Assembly: GCF_003944715.1 (NCBI RefSeq)
Contig: NZ_RWIT01000007.1
Span: forward strand, 1-64,000
Origin: Hymenobacter rigui
GTDB taxonomy: Bacteria > Bacteroidota > Bacteroidia > Cytophagales > Hymenobacteraceae
Direction of reading: 5' to 3'
DNA length: 64,000 nucleotides
Positions 1 to 9,331 of the stretch are shown here, piece by piece; position 1 is the first letter of the stretch; each line of letters starts with the position of its first letter. The translations under genes were made by a program, and so were the position numbers. The notes under the pieces are model-generated. The model saw only the letters and a program-made list of their open reading frames with translations. It had not been told where the DNA came from and did not search any database.

Positions 1-115
1 GGCCCGTACCCGTGAAGCAGTGGAGGCGGCTATCCAAACGGCCGTGGACTGGATTTCCAGCAAGGACGCCAAAGCCTGGTTCAACCATTGCGGCTATCAT
101 GTATACCGTTCATGA
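1..115 (+). mobile_element. IS630-like transposase, C-terminal fragment (runs off the left edge)
   Basis: An open frame enters from the left edge and ends at TGA 113-115, giving about 37 residues. It ends with a W-F-N-H-C-G-Y motif before a short basic tail. Aromatic-x-HCGY near the C-terminus is typical of IS630-type DDE transposases, so I read this as the tail of such an element. Only the end is visible, so intactness cannot be judged. It stops 15 bp before the mutB stop codon on the other strand, so an insertion has probably landed just behind mutB. Alternative: another helix-turn-helix DDE family. Confidence 0.55.
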
Positions 116-130
116 ATCCGCTATATAGAT

Positions 131-2251
131 TTACTCCCCCAACTTTCCCAAAATCTCCTGCGCGGCTACGGCAATAACCGTCCCGGGGCCGTACACGCCG
201 GCCACGCCGGCATCGTAGAGGAACTGGTAATCCTGGGCGGGGATGACGCCACCGGCAATGACGAGGATATCCTCGCGGCCGAGCTGCTGCAGCTCCTGGA
301 GTAGCTGCGGAATCAGGGTTTTGTGGCCGGCGGCGAGGCTGCTCACGCCCACCACGTGCACGTCGTTTTCGGCGGCTTGGCGGGCTACCTCGGCGGGCGT
401 CTGGAACAGGGGCGCAATGTCCACGTCGAAGCCCACGTCGGCGAAGCTGGTGGCAATTACTTTGGAGCCCCGGTCGTGGCCGTCCTGGCCCATTTTGGCT
501 ACCATCATGCGGGGGCGGCGGCCTTCGCGCTGGGCAAACTCATCGGCCTGCTGGCGGGCCTTGGCAAACTCCTCGTCGTAATTCATTTCCTGGGAATACA
601 CGCCCGAAATAGCCCGAATAGTGGCTTGGTGGCGGCCGTACACTTTCTCCAGCGCATCCGAAATTTCGCCCAGCGTAGCCCGCAGTCGAGCCGCATCTAC
701 GGCCAGGGCCAGCAGGTTTTCGTTGCCGGTGCGGGCCGCTTCCGTGAGGGCCTCCAGGGCCTGTTGCACGGCGGCCGTGTCGCGGGAGGCTTTGATGGTG
801 TTCAGGCGCGCAATCTGCGACTCGCGCACGGCGGCGTTGTCGATGTCAAGCACCTCAATATCGGTGGCCTCGTTTACGCGGTACTTGTTCACGCCCACCA
901 CCGTTTCCTTGCCCGAGTCGATGCGGGCCTGCTTGCGGGCGGCGGCTTCCTCGATGCGCATTTTGGGCAGGCCGGTTTCAATGGCCTTGGCCATGCCGCC
1001 CAGCTCCTCCACTTCCTGAATCAGGGCCCAGGCTTTGTCGGCCAGCTCGTGGGTGAGGGTTTCCACGTAGTAGGAGCCGCCCCAGGGGTCCACCACGCGG
1101 GTAATGTCCGTTTCGTGCTGCAGGTACAGCTGGGTGTTGCGGGCAATCCGGGCCGAGAAGTCGGTGGGCAGGGCAATGGCCTCGTCGAGGGCGTTGGTGT
1201 GCAGGCTCTGGGTGCCGCCCAGGGCCGCGGCCATAGCCTCAATGGCGGTGCGGGCCACGTTGTTGAAGGGGTCCTGCTCGGTGAGCGAGTAGCCCGAGGT
1301 CTGGCAGTGGGTGCGTAAAGCCAGGCTTTTGGAGTTCTGGGGCTCGAATTGCTTGATAAGCTTGGCCCAGAGCAACCGGCCGGCGCGCAGCTTGGCAATT
1401 TCCATGAAGTGGTTCATGCCAATGGCCCAGAAGAACGACAGGCGGGGGGCGAAGTCGTCAATCTTCATGCCCGCCGCCAGCCCGGCCCGCACGTATTCCA
1501 GTCCGTCGGCCAGGGTGTAGGCCAGCTCCAGGTCGGCGGTGGCCCCGGCCTCCTGCATGTGGTAGCCCGAGATGCTGATGCTGTTGAACTTGGGCATCTT
1601 CTGGGCCGTGAAGCTGAAGATATCCGCAATGATGCGCATGCTCGGCTGGGGCGGGTAGATGTAGGTGTTGCGCACCATGAACTCCTTCAGAATGTCGTTC
1701 TGAATGGTGCCCGCCAGCTTATCGGGGCTCACACCCTGTTCCTCGGCCGCCACAATGTAGAACGCCAGAATGGGCAGCACCGCCCCGTTCATGGTCATGC
1801 TCACCGACATCTGGTCCAGCGGAATCTGGTCAAACAGCACCTTCATGTCCTCTACCGAGTCGATGGCCACGCCGGCCTTGCCCACGTCGCCCACCACGCG
1901 CGGGTGGTCGGAGTCGTAGCCCCGGTGGGTAGCCAGGTCAAAGGCCACTGAGAGGCCCTTCTGCCCGCCTGCCAGGTTGCGGCGGTAAAAGGCGTTGGAT
2001 TCCTCAGCCGTGCTGAAACCCGCGTACTGCCGGATGGTCCAGGGGTTCTGCACGTACATGGTGCTGTACGGACCGCGCAGATAAGGAGCCTGCCCCGCCC
2101 CGAAGCCGAGGTGGTCGAGGTGCTGTACATCCTGGGCCGTGTAAAACTGCTTCAGCGCAATGCCTTCGGGCGTGGAAGTTTCGGTGGGCTCGGTGGCCGG
2201 CGCGGGCAGTTGAGCCGCGTCGTACGCTATAGTTGAGAAGTCGGGCTTCAT
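131..2251 (-). CDS. mutB: methylmalonyl-CoA mutase, large (catalytic) subunit
   Basis: This 706-residue protein matches the usual length of the adenosylcobalamin-dependent mutase large subunit, which interconverts methylmalonyl-CoA and succinyl-CoA in propionate metabolism. The N-terminal half has the TIM-barrel substrate domain ([30 protein letters not shown]). The C-terminal domain has the B12-binding DxHxxG motif as DGHDRG near residue 590. It is transcribed after mutA with 106 bp between them, and that gap holds an inverted repeat. ATG at 2251 is the only sensible start. The cobalamin adenosyltransferase that would supply cofactor is at 45735-46283. No MeaB-like chaperone is nearby. Confidence 0.97.
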   Translation of the reverse strand: MKPDFSTIAYDAAQLPAPATEPTETSTPEGIALKQFYTAQDVQHLDHLGFGAGQAPYLRGPYSTMYVQNPWTIRQYAGFSTAEESNAFYRRNLAGGQKGLSVAFDLATHRGYDSDHPRVVGDVGKAGVAIDSVEDMKVLFDQIPLDQMSVSMTMNGAVLPILAFYIVAAEEQGVSPDKLAGTIQNDILKEFMVRNTYIYPPQPSMRIIADIFSFTAQKMPKFNSISISGYHMQEAGATADLELAYTLADGLEYVRAGLAAGMKIDDFAPRLSFFWAIGMNHFMEIAKLRAGRLLWAKLIKQFEPQNSKSLALRTHCQTSGYSLTEQDPFNNVARTAIEAMAAALGGTQSLHTNALDEAIALPTDFSARIARNTQLYLQHETDITRVVDPWGGSYYVETLTHELADKAWALIQEVEELGGMAKAIETGLPKMRIEEAAARKQARIDSGKETVVGVNKYRVNEATDIEVLDIDNAAVRESQIARLNTIKASRDTAAVQQALEALTEAARTGNENLLALAVDAARLRATLGEISDALEKVYGRHQATIRAISGVYSQEMNYDEEFAKARQQADEFAQREGRRPRMMVAKMGQDGHDRGSKVIATSFADVGFDVDIAPLFQTPAEVARQAAENDVHVVGVSSLAAGHKTLIPQLLQELQQLGREDILVIAGGVIPAQDYQFLYDAGVAGVYGPGTVIAVAAQEILGKLGE

Positions 2252-2254
2252 ATT

Positions 2255-2360
2255 CAGTTGATAGTTGTTGGTTGTCAGTTGTTAGAAGAGCTGGCGGCCG
2301 GTGGTCAGGGGTGAAAGAAGAACGGCTTCCTGACAACTGACAACCAGCAACTGACAACTA
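2255..2360. repeat. intergenic inverted repeat with heptad-periodic arms (mutA-mutB)
   Basis: Arms at 2255-2285 and 2330-2360 are complementary at 26 of 31 positions. Each arm is an iterated 7-nt word (variants of AGTTGTC/AGTTGTT on the left, TGACAAC on the right). The right arm contains the TAG stop codon of mutA (2358-2360). The element could fold in the mutAB transcript and alter the ratio of the two subunits, but this is inference. Confidence 0.75.
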
Positions 2361-4136
2361 CTTTTTTCCCTGCAAACGGGCCAGTACGGCCTCGGTGCTG
2401 TAGCCTTGTACCGTAAATTCCTTCAGCCCGAAAATATGCGTGGCTTCCTGCAGCGTAGCCAGGTCGGCGGTGAGCAGGGAGGGCGGAATGAAGTTGGGCT
2501 CGTCGATGGGAACGTGGCTGATGGCCCGGGCCAGGCGGCCGAACTGCTCGGGCGTGGCGTACATGAGCGTAGCCTCCTCCGCCGAGGAAAACAGCACGGA
2601 TAACGTGCCCTCCGGGTGAGCCTTATGCAGCTCGGCACGCTCCTGCTCCGGCAACGTGCGCAGAAAGGACTCCAGAATAATCTGGTTGGTGTGCGTGCCC
2701 AATAGCACCAGCGCCGCCCGTTTTTTCTTTTTCTCCCGGCGCTCAAAGTGCAGGGCCGTGGCCAGCCGCAGCACCTCGGCGGGGTAGGTGGCGCGGGTGC
2801 TGTCGAAGTCCCGGCTCCTCAGCAGGCGCTTGGGGTTGTAGTCGAACTTCTCGTTGGGGTTGTGGAATTTGTTGGTGCCGATAACCACTTGCTCACCATT
2901 GGCAATGCGCCGGAACTGGGCCTGGGCGGAGGCGTGCAGCTCCTGCATTACAAAGCTGGTAGCGGCGGGCAGGCCACCGGCCGCTTCAATCTGCTGAAAC
3001 AGGTTCCAGGCCTCCCGGGCCAGCTGGTCGGTGAGGGTTTCCACGTAATAGGAGCCGGCGGCGGGGTCCTGCACCCGGTCGAGGTAGGCTTCCTCGCGCA
3101 GCAGCACCGGCAGGTTGCGGGCCAGGCGCTCCGCAAACTCATTGGGAGCATGAAACAGCCCGTCGAAAGTGCCTACACTGATGGCATCGGCTCCACCCAG
3201 CACGGCGCTCATGGCCTCCGTGGTAGTGCGTAGCAGGTTGGTGTGCGGGTCGAGAGTGGTCTGGCTCCAGGTGGCCGTGCTGGCGAAAATGGTGAGCTGC
3301 TGCGCGGCTTCAGCGGGCAGGCCGTAGGCGTGCAGCAAAGTAGCCCACAGCTTCCGCAGCGCCCGGAGCTTGGCAATTTCAAAGAAATAGTTCGGGCCCA
3401 CGGCCACATGCACGTGCAGCGCTGCCGCCACCTCAGCCACCGAAAGGTCGGCGGTAGGCAGCTCACTCAGGTAGTAGGCGGCCGTGCTCAGGGCGAAGGC
3501 AATCTGCTGGGTGGCCGTGGCGCCCCGGTTACCATAATAGGCCATGTCCAGCCCCAGGGCTTTAAACTTGGGCCAGTTACGGGCCAGCTGCACGGTTGCC
3601 CGCACCTCCTCCAGTTGCGCCGCCAGATCGGGGGCGTGCCGGGTAACGGGGTCGGAAACCAGAAAGCCCTGGGGAGCGGCCTGCAGAGCCGCCAGCCGCT
3701 GCAGCAGCCCCAAGGCACCGCTCCGGACTGTATAGCCCACGTACGTAGCCGGCAGGGGCATGTGCTGATGCAGGAAATCTATATCGAAGCCTTCGGCGAG
3801 GCCCAGCACAAAATGTGCGCCCTCGGCCCCACGCTGCAACGCCGCTGCGGCCCGCTGAATGGTGTGGTGCCCGCGCTCCAGGGCCGGAACGGAATACGTA
3901 GGTACGTTGCGCCAGTACGTGGTCGGCCGGGCCTGCGAAGCTGGTGCGCCGCCCAGCGCCTGCAGGGCTTCCCGGTGGTAGAAGGGCTGCACGGCAAATC
4001 CATCCGGCGTCATCCAGGTAAGGGTGGCGGGGTCTTTACCTTTCAGGTCGCGGGTGATGCGCTCCTGCCACTGGGCGGTGGACAAGGCGTCAAACTCAGA
4101 AAACGAAACAGGCGCAGGGCGCGGCGAATCGGCCAT
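2358..4136 (-). CDS. mutA: methylmalonyl-CoA mutase, small subunit
   Basis: This 592-residue protein is homologous to MutB over the barrel domain ([34 protein letters not shown]). Its C-terminal domain lacks the DxHxxG cobalamin motif, as expected for the non-catalytic small subunit of the heterodimer. It is the first gene of a two-gene unit with mutB. ATG at 4136 gives the usual N-terminus (FSEFD, then a Q-W-x2-x-I-x-x-DLKGKD segment). The stop codon lies inside the inverted repeat that separates it from mutB. I saw no clear TAnnTTTG box between 4137 and the divergent gene at 4312. Confidence 0.95.
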   Translation of the reverse strand: MADSPRPAPVSFSEFDALSTAQWQERITRDLKGKDPATLTWMTPDGFAVQPFYHREALQALGGAPASQARPTTYWRNVPTYSVPALERGHHTIQRAAAALQRGAEGAHFVLGLAEGFDIDFLHQHMPLPATYVGYTVRSGALGLLQRLAALQAAPQGFLVSDPVTRHAPDLAAQLEEVRATVQLARNWPKFKALGLDMAYYGNRGATATQQIAFALSTAAYYLSELPTADLSVAEVAAALHVHVAVGPNYFFEIAKLRALRKLWATLLHAYGLPAEAAQQLTIFASTATWSQTTLDPHTNLLRTTTEAMSAVLGGADAISVGTFDGLFHAPNEFAERLARNLPVLLREEAYLDRVQDPAAGSYYVETLTDQLAREAWNLFQQIEAAGGLPAATSFVMQELHASAQAQFRRIANGEQVVIGTNKFHNPNEKFDYNPKRLLRSRDFDSTRATYPAEVLRLATALHFERREKKKKRAALVLLGTHTNQIILESFLRTLPEQERAELHKAHPEGTLSVLFSSAEEATLMYATPEQFGRLARAISHVPIDEPNFIPPSLLTADLATLQEATHIFGLKEFTVQGYSTEAVLARLQGKK

Positions 4137-4249
4137 AATACGGCGGGGTGGGGGTGGGAAACGGATGCCTTTGGAGGCGGGCTAAAGATACCGGTTCAGG
4201 ATTGGAATGCTGCTTTAGAATCGGTGCTTGTAATGAGCGGCTTCAACCT

Positions 4250-4257
4250 TACCTTTG
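4250..4257 (+). promoter_or_regulatory. Bacteroidota -7 box TACCTTTG
   Basis: TACCTTTG matches the phylum's TAnnTTTG -7 consensus and lies 54 nt before the ATG at 4312. It is the likely promoter of the outer-membrane protein gene. No convincing -33 TTTG is seen. Confidence 0.55.
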
Positions 4258-4311
4258 CAGCCTTTTTGGAGAAAACTCTGCATTAGAGTGGCTTCTATCA
4301 TTCGTGTATTC

Positions 4312-5535
4312 ATGAAAAAAATCTTGCTTTTGCTGCCATTGCTGGCAGTAACTGCTTCGGCAGCAGCTCAAACTAATTTTCAACCGGGTTATGTATTGCC
4401 CCTGAGTGGCGACACGCTACGGGGTGAGGTAGACTCACGGGGTGAGCTGCGGGGTGCAACGCTGTGTCGGTTCCGGGCTTCTGCCCAGGCGGGGGCCACC
4501 GAATACAGACCGACCGAAATCAGGGGTTATGGCCTTGATGCTGGCGGTACGTACCGGGCATCCGTTCTGCCAGTTGCTGCGCATACGCCGGTATTTATGC
4601 AGGTGCTGGCCGATGGGAAGCTCACCTTGCTACGGTACACCAACGAAAACGAGAGCAAGCAATATTACGCCCAAACAGCCAGCGCACCGTTGCTACAGCC
4701 GTTGGTACAGCGCGATACAATTGTATTGCAGATCAATCCGCAAACTCAGGCTGAAAATAAGGTCAGCACCCGGGTTTATCCGTTCCGCAATGTGCTGTGG
4801 CAGATTATGGCAGACTGCCCGACAGTGCAAACTTCCTTAACTCGTTTAGAGCTCCAAGAGTCGCGCCTGGTGAAAACGGTTACCGCCTACAATACCTGTG
4901 TTGGCGGCCCGCAAAACGTTATTCGCAAGCAAACCAATAAGGTTCGGGTTAGCGCTTTTGTGGGGGGCTACCGGGCCAATGTCACCTATAAGGACGACAG
5001 ACAGTATTTTGATCTTACCTCCGATGTGTTGCCCTCGTTTGGCGTAGCGCTAAACCTGAAGCCCGCCAGCTTCAATCCTCATCTTTCGCTGCTGGCAGAA
5101 CTGTGGTTTACCCAGCAGAAATATACCACTACCTATGATGGTGTGGGGCCGCTGGGCCCTGGCTATGAGCGCACGTTGAAAGTGGATATTGCCTCTGTTG
5201 GTTTGCCTCTGTTGCTACGGTATAGTCTCACGAAGGGCATCGTCCGGCCGTATGTGCAAGCCGGATTTGTGGCCAAGCAGAACATCAAGAACAAGGCGGA
5301 GAAATCAGATTATCTGCCTCGCTTCTCCTCCAACCGAACCATCACTGCCATAGATTTGAAGTCCTACAACATTGGCGGCTTGTTTGGAGTTGGGGTTACT
5401 ATTCCAACGGGCTCTAAAGGCAGCATTAACCTGGAAGGCCGGCTGGATAAGCTCGACAGTACTTCTTCCGCCGCGGGCATTATCTCCAACTCGCGTGGGC
5501 TCTCAGTGCTGGCTGGATACACGTTCGGTCAGTAG
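4312..5535 (+). CDS. outer-membrane beta-barrel protein (PorT-like fold), function unknown
   Basis: The 407-residue product starts MKKILLLLPLLAVTASAAAQ, a clear Sec signal peptide with cleavage after A-A-A-Q. Residues about 20-190 form a soluble N-terminal region (LSGDTLRGEV, Y-P-F-R-N-V-L-W). The last 180 residues show alternating aromatic strands (FVGGYRANVTY, YVQAGFVAKQ) ending in GYTFGQ, as in outer-membrane beta-barrel domains of Bacteroidota. I chose ATG 4312 over the in-frame codon at 4255 because the signal peptide begins there and a TACCTTTG box sits 54 nt upstream. GC is lower than in the neighbours. The substrate or role is unknown. Confidence 0.8.
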   Translation: MKKILLLLPLLAVTASAAAQTNFQPGYVLPLSGDTLRGEVDSRGELRGATLCRFRASAQAGATEYRPTEIRGYGLDAGGTYRASVLPVAAHTPVFMQVLADGKLTLLRYTNENESKQYYAQTASAPLLQPLVQRDTIVLQINPQTQAENKVSTRVYPFRNVLWQIMADCPTVQTSLTRLELQESRLVKTVTAYNTCVGGPQNVIRKQTNKVRVSAFVGGYRANVTYKDDRQYFDLTSDVLPSFGVALNLKPASFNPHLSLLAELWFTQQKYTTTYDGVGPLGPGYERTLKVDIASVGLPLLLRYSLTKGIVRPYVQAGFVAKQNIKNKAEKSDYLPRFSSNRTITAIDLKSYNIGGLFGVGVTIPTGSKGSINLEGRLDKLDSTSSAAGIISNSRGLSVLAGYTFGQ

Positions 5536-5553
5536 GTAAGCACCTTACTTCCG

Positions 5554-5612
5554 CGCAGGTCCCGGTCGGACCGATACGTTGTATACATGTATCGGCCCGG
5601 CCGGGGCCTGCG
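5554..5612. repeat. 24-bp intergenic hairpin
   Basis: Arms 5554-5577 and 5589-5612 pair over 24 bp with three imperfections, two of which would be G-U pairs in plus-strand RNA. The loop is 11 nt. There is no T-tract after it, so it is not an ordinary intrinsic terminator. It may be a REP-type element or an RNA stabiliser behind the barrel gene. Confidence 0.6.
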
Positions 5613-5690
5613 GCCTTCGTGGGGTCAGCGTTTCAACTCCCGCCCCGCTGCCGTATCTTTACGGTTTGCTGTCCTTCTTTTCCTGAATTC

Positions 5691-6449
5691 ATGCAGTTTC
5701 TTCGTTCCCGCGTAGCTGCGCTGGGCCTGTTGGCAACGGTGGCGCTGGCTCCGGCCTGTCAGCGTGGTGCTTATCTGCCGAAAGCCCAGTTGGCTCCTGT
5801 TACTGCCCAGCCCGTGGGCAAATCCATTGCCGATAATGCCCAGGCCGCCGCTACCATTGCGCCCTACCGCCAGCGCGTAACCGAGCAGATGACCGCCGTA
5901 CTGGGGCAGGCACCGGTAGCCATTACCAAGAACAGCGGCGAGTCGCCCCTGGCCAACTACGTGGGCGATATTCAGCGGGTGCGCGCCAGCCGGGAGCTGG
6001 GCAAGCCGGTTGATCTGGGCGTGATGTCGAACGGGGGGCTGCGGGCTCCGCTGCCGGCCGGTGCCGTTACCATGGGCTCGGTGTTTGAGCTGATGCCCTT
6101 CGAGAATGAGCTGGTGGTACTGGATGCTCCCGGCGCCGTGGTGCAGCAGCTGTTTGACTACGCGGCCCGCATCAAAATGGCCGTTTCAGGAGCTACCTAC
6201 ACGGTGGCCGCTGATGGCAAGCCGCAGAATATTCTCATCAACAGCCAGCCTTTTGACGCCAGCCGCACTTATACTATTGCCATTTCCGATTATCTGGCCG
6301 GCGGGGGCGACAACATGGTGTTCTTCAAGGCCATCAAGCCCCGGGGTACCGGGGTACTGCTGCGCTCCGCCATTGCCGAGTACATTCAGGAGCAAACCAA
6401 GCAGGGCAAGCCCATTGAGGCCAAAGTAGAAGGCCGGGTGAAAATTTAA
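5691..6449 (+). CDS. 5'-nucleotidase C-terminal-domain lipoprotein (UshA_C half)
   Basis: This 252-residue protein is the substrate-binding half of a UshA-type 5'-nucleotidase encoded as a separate polypeptide. A signal sequence ends at L-A-P-A-C (residues 19-23), giving a probable lipoprotein cysteine at residue 23. The family core is visible: GESPLANYVGD, the SNGGLR motif, GSVFELMPFENELVVL and the Y-T-I-A-x-x-DYLAGGGDN motif. ATG 5691 is preferred over an in-frame codon at 5619 because the signal peptide starts there. It is followed 126 bp later by the metallophosphatase half on the same strand. Together they would hydrolyse nucleotides or related phosphoesters outside the inner membrane. 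Confidence 0.88.
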   Translation: MQFLRSRVAALGLLATVALAPACQRGAYLPKAQLAPVTAQPVGKSIADNAQAAATIAPYRQRVTEQMTAVLGQAPVAITKNSGESPLANYVGDIQRVRASRELGKPVDLGVMSNGGLRAPLPAGAVTMGSVFELMPFENELVVLDAPGAVVQQLFDYAARIKMAVSGATYTVAADGKPQNILINSQPFDASRTYTIAISDYLAGGGDNMVFFKAIKPRGTGVLLRSAIAEYIQEQTKQGKPIEAKVEGRVKI

Positions 6450-6450
6450 T

Positions 6451-6570
6451 GTGAGAAATGTGCGGGGAATGAGGAGGAATGTGCGAAATGAAATTTCGTG
6501 ATAACGTCTTCGCTTAGTCCCCAATCCTGATTTTTTACATTTTCCACATTCTATCACATTCAGCACATTC
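6451..6570. repeat. intergenic inverted repeat built from an iterated AATGTG word
   Basis: The left half (about 6451-6493) repeats AATGTG/AATGAG words with ATG spacings of 9-11 nt. The right half (about 6533-6570) repeats the complementary word CACATT at 9-10 nt spacing. The halves pair imperfectly. It fills the spacer between the two nucleotidase genes and ends just before the GTG start at 6576. Confidence 0.5.
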
Positions 6571-6575
6571 CAACC

Positions 6576-7505
6576 GTGGACCGTCGCGAATTTCTGAAAT
6601 ACTCCGGCCTGGGGGCCGCTTCGCTGGGGCTGCTGGGTGCGGCTGCCGTACCCGCCGCCGCGGCCGATAAAAAAGCCGTCCGCCTCACCATTCTGCACAC
6701 CAACGATATGCACTCCCGCATCGAGCCCTTCCCCGATAATGCCGCCCAGTGGGCCGGCATGGGCGGGATGGCCCGGCGCGCCACGCTCATCGAGCAAATC
6801 CGGAAGCAGGAGCCCAACGTGCTGTTGCTCGACTCCGGCGACATCTGGCAGGGTACCCCGTACTTTAACTTCTTCCAGGGCGAGCTGGAGTACAAGCTCA
6901 TGAGCCAGATGGCCTATGATGCCAGCACCCTCGGCAACCACGACTTCGATAACGGCCTGGAAGGCCTGCAGAAACAGCTGCCCAACGCCACGTTCCCCTT
7001 CCTCATTGCCAACTACGACTTCACGGATACCGTTCTGGCCGGCAAGTTTCAGCCGTACAAGGTGTTCGAAAAGCAGGGTATCCGCATCGGGGTATTTGGG
7101 CTGGGCATTGAACTGGCCGGGCTGGTTGCCGATAAAAACTTCGGGGCCACCAAGTACCTCGACCCTGTGGCCGTAGCCAAGGACATGGTAACCAAGCTGC
7201 GCGGGGCCGAGAAGTGCGACTTGGTTATCTGCCTTTCGCACCTGGGCTACAAATACGAAAGCGCCAAGCTGGACGACCGGAAACTGGCCGCGCAGGTAAG
7301 CGGCATCGATTTGATTCTGGGCGGGCACACGCACACCTTTATGGAGAAGCCGGAGCCCATTGCCAGCCCCAACGGGCAGGCTACCCTCATTAATCAGGTG
7401 GGCTGGTCCGGCATTAACCTGGGCCGCCTCGATTACGCGTTTGAGCACGGCACCCGTCGCCCCACGGTAGCCGCTACGGCCGTAATGCCCATTCGCGAGG
7501 CGTAG
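6576..7505 (+). CDS. metallophosphatase, Tat-exported (UshA N-terminal half)
   Basis: This 309-residue protein is the catalytic half of a 5'-nucleotidase. It opens with a twin-arginine signal (RREFLK at residues 3-8, then a hydrophobic Ala-rich stretch). The calcineurin-like metal ligands are all present: HTNDMHSR, SGDIWQGTP, LGNHDFDNG, C-L-S-H-L-G and GGHTHTF. It starts with GTG at 6576; the Tat motif begins at residue 3, so no later start is possible. It pairs with the UshA_C-domain lipoprotein just upstream. The catalytic half uses Tat, implying folding with metals in the cytoplasm, while the other half looks like a Sec lipoprotein. Confidence 0.92.
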   Translation: MDRREFLKYSGLGAASLGLLGAAAVPAAAADKKAVRLTILHTNDMHSRIEPFPDNAAQWAGMGGMARRATLIEQIRKQEPNVLLLDSGDIWQGTPYFNFFQGELEYKLMSQMAYDASTLGNHDFDNGLEGLQKQLPNATFPFLIANYDFTDTVLAGKFQPYKVFEKQGIRIGVFGLGIELAGLVADKNFGATKYLDPVAVAKDMVTKLRGAEKCDLVICLSHLGYKYESAKLDDRKLAAQVSGIDLILGGHTHTFMEKPEPIASPNGQATLINQVGWSGINLGRLDYAFEHGTRRPTVAATAVMPIREA

Positions 7506-7819
7506 GCCACAGCCACCATGATGCAGTAGGCTCCGGCTTTGTGGCTTCGGCTGCCAGGCCAGAGCCTGCCGCTTTTTTTACTGGTGCGTTATTCCGGTAA
7601 AAAATACCTGTACCTGCAAAAAAACCGTTGAAGAAAACTCCGGCCCGGTTTGCAGTGACAAGTGGTAAAAGCGTGAAAAATGCAAGGGTCAGAAGTTTTT
7701 TTTGTCTCAGGAGTTTTCCACATTTTTGTCTCCCCCTTAGAAAAACGCGCCTGTTTCGGCACGTTACCGGCTGCTTATTCCCTCACCTGCGCACCTGTTG
7801 CTTTTGCCCTATCTGATTG
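7506..7819. other. spacer upstream of dnaA
   Basis: This 314-bp non-coding stretch holds a T-rich patch and one DnaA-box-like 9-mer, TTTTCCACA (7714-7722; consensus TTATCCACA). I see no cluster of boxes and no clear TAnnTTTG promoter. A short open frame at 7628-7816 has a poor codon pattern and is not called. It may hold the dnaA promoter and an autoregulatory site. Confidence 0.45.
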
Positions 7820-9319
7820 ATGCTCAAAGATTGTCGAACCGTATGGGCCAACTGTCTTCGTGTCATTAAGGCAACGATTGGTGAGCAGAGCTTCCGCACG
7901 TGGTTTCAGCCCATCGTGCCGGTGCAGCTGCACAATAACATTTTGCTGATTCAGGTGCCCAGCACGTACTTCTACGAGTTCCTGGAGGAGCATTACGTAG
8001 AGGAGCTGAAGCGCGCAATTCATCAGGAGTTGGGCCCCGAAGGCCGGCTGGAATACAGCATTGTGGTGGATCAGGGCAACGCCCAGCAGAAGCCGCGCAC
8101 CCTGAACCTGCCCACCGCCCGCAAGGTAGCCGGCCCGGCTGCTTCGGCTACGCCGGCCGCTACGGCTATGGCAGCCAGCGCCCTTACGGCTTCGGCCCGC
8201 AACGTAGCCGCCGCAGCCGTATCGCCGGCTCCGGCTCCGCCCACCCTGCGCAACCCCTTCGAGGCCAGCAAAACCATTGAGCGCGACTACCTGAAGTCGC
8301 AGCTGAATACCACCTATACCTTCGAGAACTACATTGAGGGCGACTGTAACCGCCTGGCCCGCTCGGCCGGCCTTGCCGTGGCCAACAAGCCGGGTACCAC
8401 CAGCTTTAACCCGCTGATGATTTATGGTGGGGTGGGGCTGGGCAAAACCCACCTGGTGCAGGCCATCGGCAACCACATCAAGGCCACCAACACCGACAAG
8501 TTCGTGCTGTACGTGTCGGCCGAGAAGTTCACGAACCAGTTTATCGAAAGCCTGCGCTCCAACCAGGTGCAGGACTTTGCCAACTTTTACCTGTTGGTGG
8601 ATATTCTGATTCTGGACGACGTGCAGTTCCTGTCGGGCAAGGACAAGACCCAGGAAATGTTCTTCCACATCTTCAACCACCTGCACCAGGCTGGCAAGCA
8701 GATTGTGATGACCTCCGACCGCCCCCCGCGGGATTTGGTAGGGCTGGAAGACCGTTTGTTGTCGCGCTTTAAGTGGGGCCTCACCGCCGACCTGCAAAGC
8801 CCCGACTTCGAGACGCGCATGGCCATCATCCAGAACAAGATGCAGCAGGATGGCATCGATATTCCGCCGCAGGTGGTGGAATACCTGGCTCACTCGGTGA
8901 ATACCAACGTGCGGGAACTGGAAGGCGTGCTGATTTCCCTGGTGGCCCAATCCAGCCTCAACCGCCGCGAGATTGACCTGGAAATGGCCAAGCAGGCGCT
9001 GCGCCACATCATTGAAGAGGTGGAGGCCGAGGTGAACCTGGATTTCATCCAGAAAACCTGCGCCGAGTATTTCGGGGTATCGTTGGAGCTGCTGAAGGCT
9101 AAAACCCGCAAGAAGGAAGTGGTAACGGCCCGGCAGGTGGCTATGTACTTCGCCAAGGAGCACACCACTCACTCCCTGAAAAGCATCGGCCACCACTTCG
9201 GGGGCCGCGACCATAGCACCGTGATTCACTCCGTGCAGACCGTGTCGGACCTAATTGATTCTGACAAGTCGTTCCGCAGTACCATTGTGGAGCTGCGCAA
9301 GAAATTTGCGGGTAAGTAG
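7820..9319 (+). CDS. dnaA: chromosomal replication initiator DnaA
   Basis: The 499-residue protein has all four DnaA domains. Domain I starts at MLKDCRTVWANCLRVIK. An Ala/Pro-rich linker covers roughly residues 90-140. The AAA+ domain has Walker A GGVGLGKT near residue 203 and Walker B ILILDDVQFL. The C-terminal DNA-binding domain has the signature GGRDHSTVIHS near residue 463. ATG 7820 is preferred over the TTG codon just before it. No dnaN or other origin-linked gene follows: the next gene is a convergent small membrane protein, which is normal for Bacteroidota, where dnaA often stands alone. Confidence 0.98.
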   Translation: MLKDCRTVWANCLRVIKATIGEQSFRTWFQPIVPVQLHNNILLIQVPSTYFYEFLEEHYVEELKRAIHQELGPEGRLEYSIVVDQGNAQQKPRTLNLPTARKVAGPAASATPAATAMAASALTASARNVAAAAVSPAPAPPTLRNPFEASKTIERDYLKSQLNTTYTFENYIEGDCNRLARSAGLAVANKPGTTSFNPLMIYGGVGLGKTHLVQAIGNHIKATNTDKFVLYVSAEKFTNQFIESLRSNQVQDFANFYLLVDILILDDVQFLSGKDKTQEMFFHIFNHLHQAGKQIVMTSDRPPRDLVGLEDRLLSRFKWGLTADLQSPDFETRMAIIQNKMQQDGIDIPPQVVEYLAHSVNTNVRELEGVLISLVAQSSLNRREIDLEMAKQALRHIIEEVEAEVNLDFIQKTCAEYFGVSLELLKAKTRKKEVVTARQVAMYFAKEHTTHSLKSIGHHFGGRDHSTVIHSVQTVSDLIDSDKSFRSTIVELRKKFAGK

Positions 9320-9331
9320 GAAAAGACCTGC

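Noticed and set aside
323-1318. 331-codon open frame on the plus strand
   Set aside because: It is antisense to mutB and has no recognisable domain.
7714-7722. Replication origin next to dnaA
   Set aside because: Only one imperfect DnaA box and no cluster or AT-rich unwinding region of note; not enough to call oriC.
7628-7816. 62-codon frame upstream of dnaA
   Set aside because: It has no conserved features, overlaps the likely dnaA control region and ends four bases before the dnaA start.
7775-9229. 484-codon open frame on the minus strand
   Set aside because: It lies antisense to dnaA and shows only composition-driven residues.
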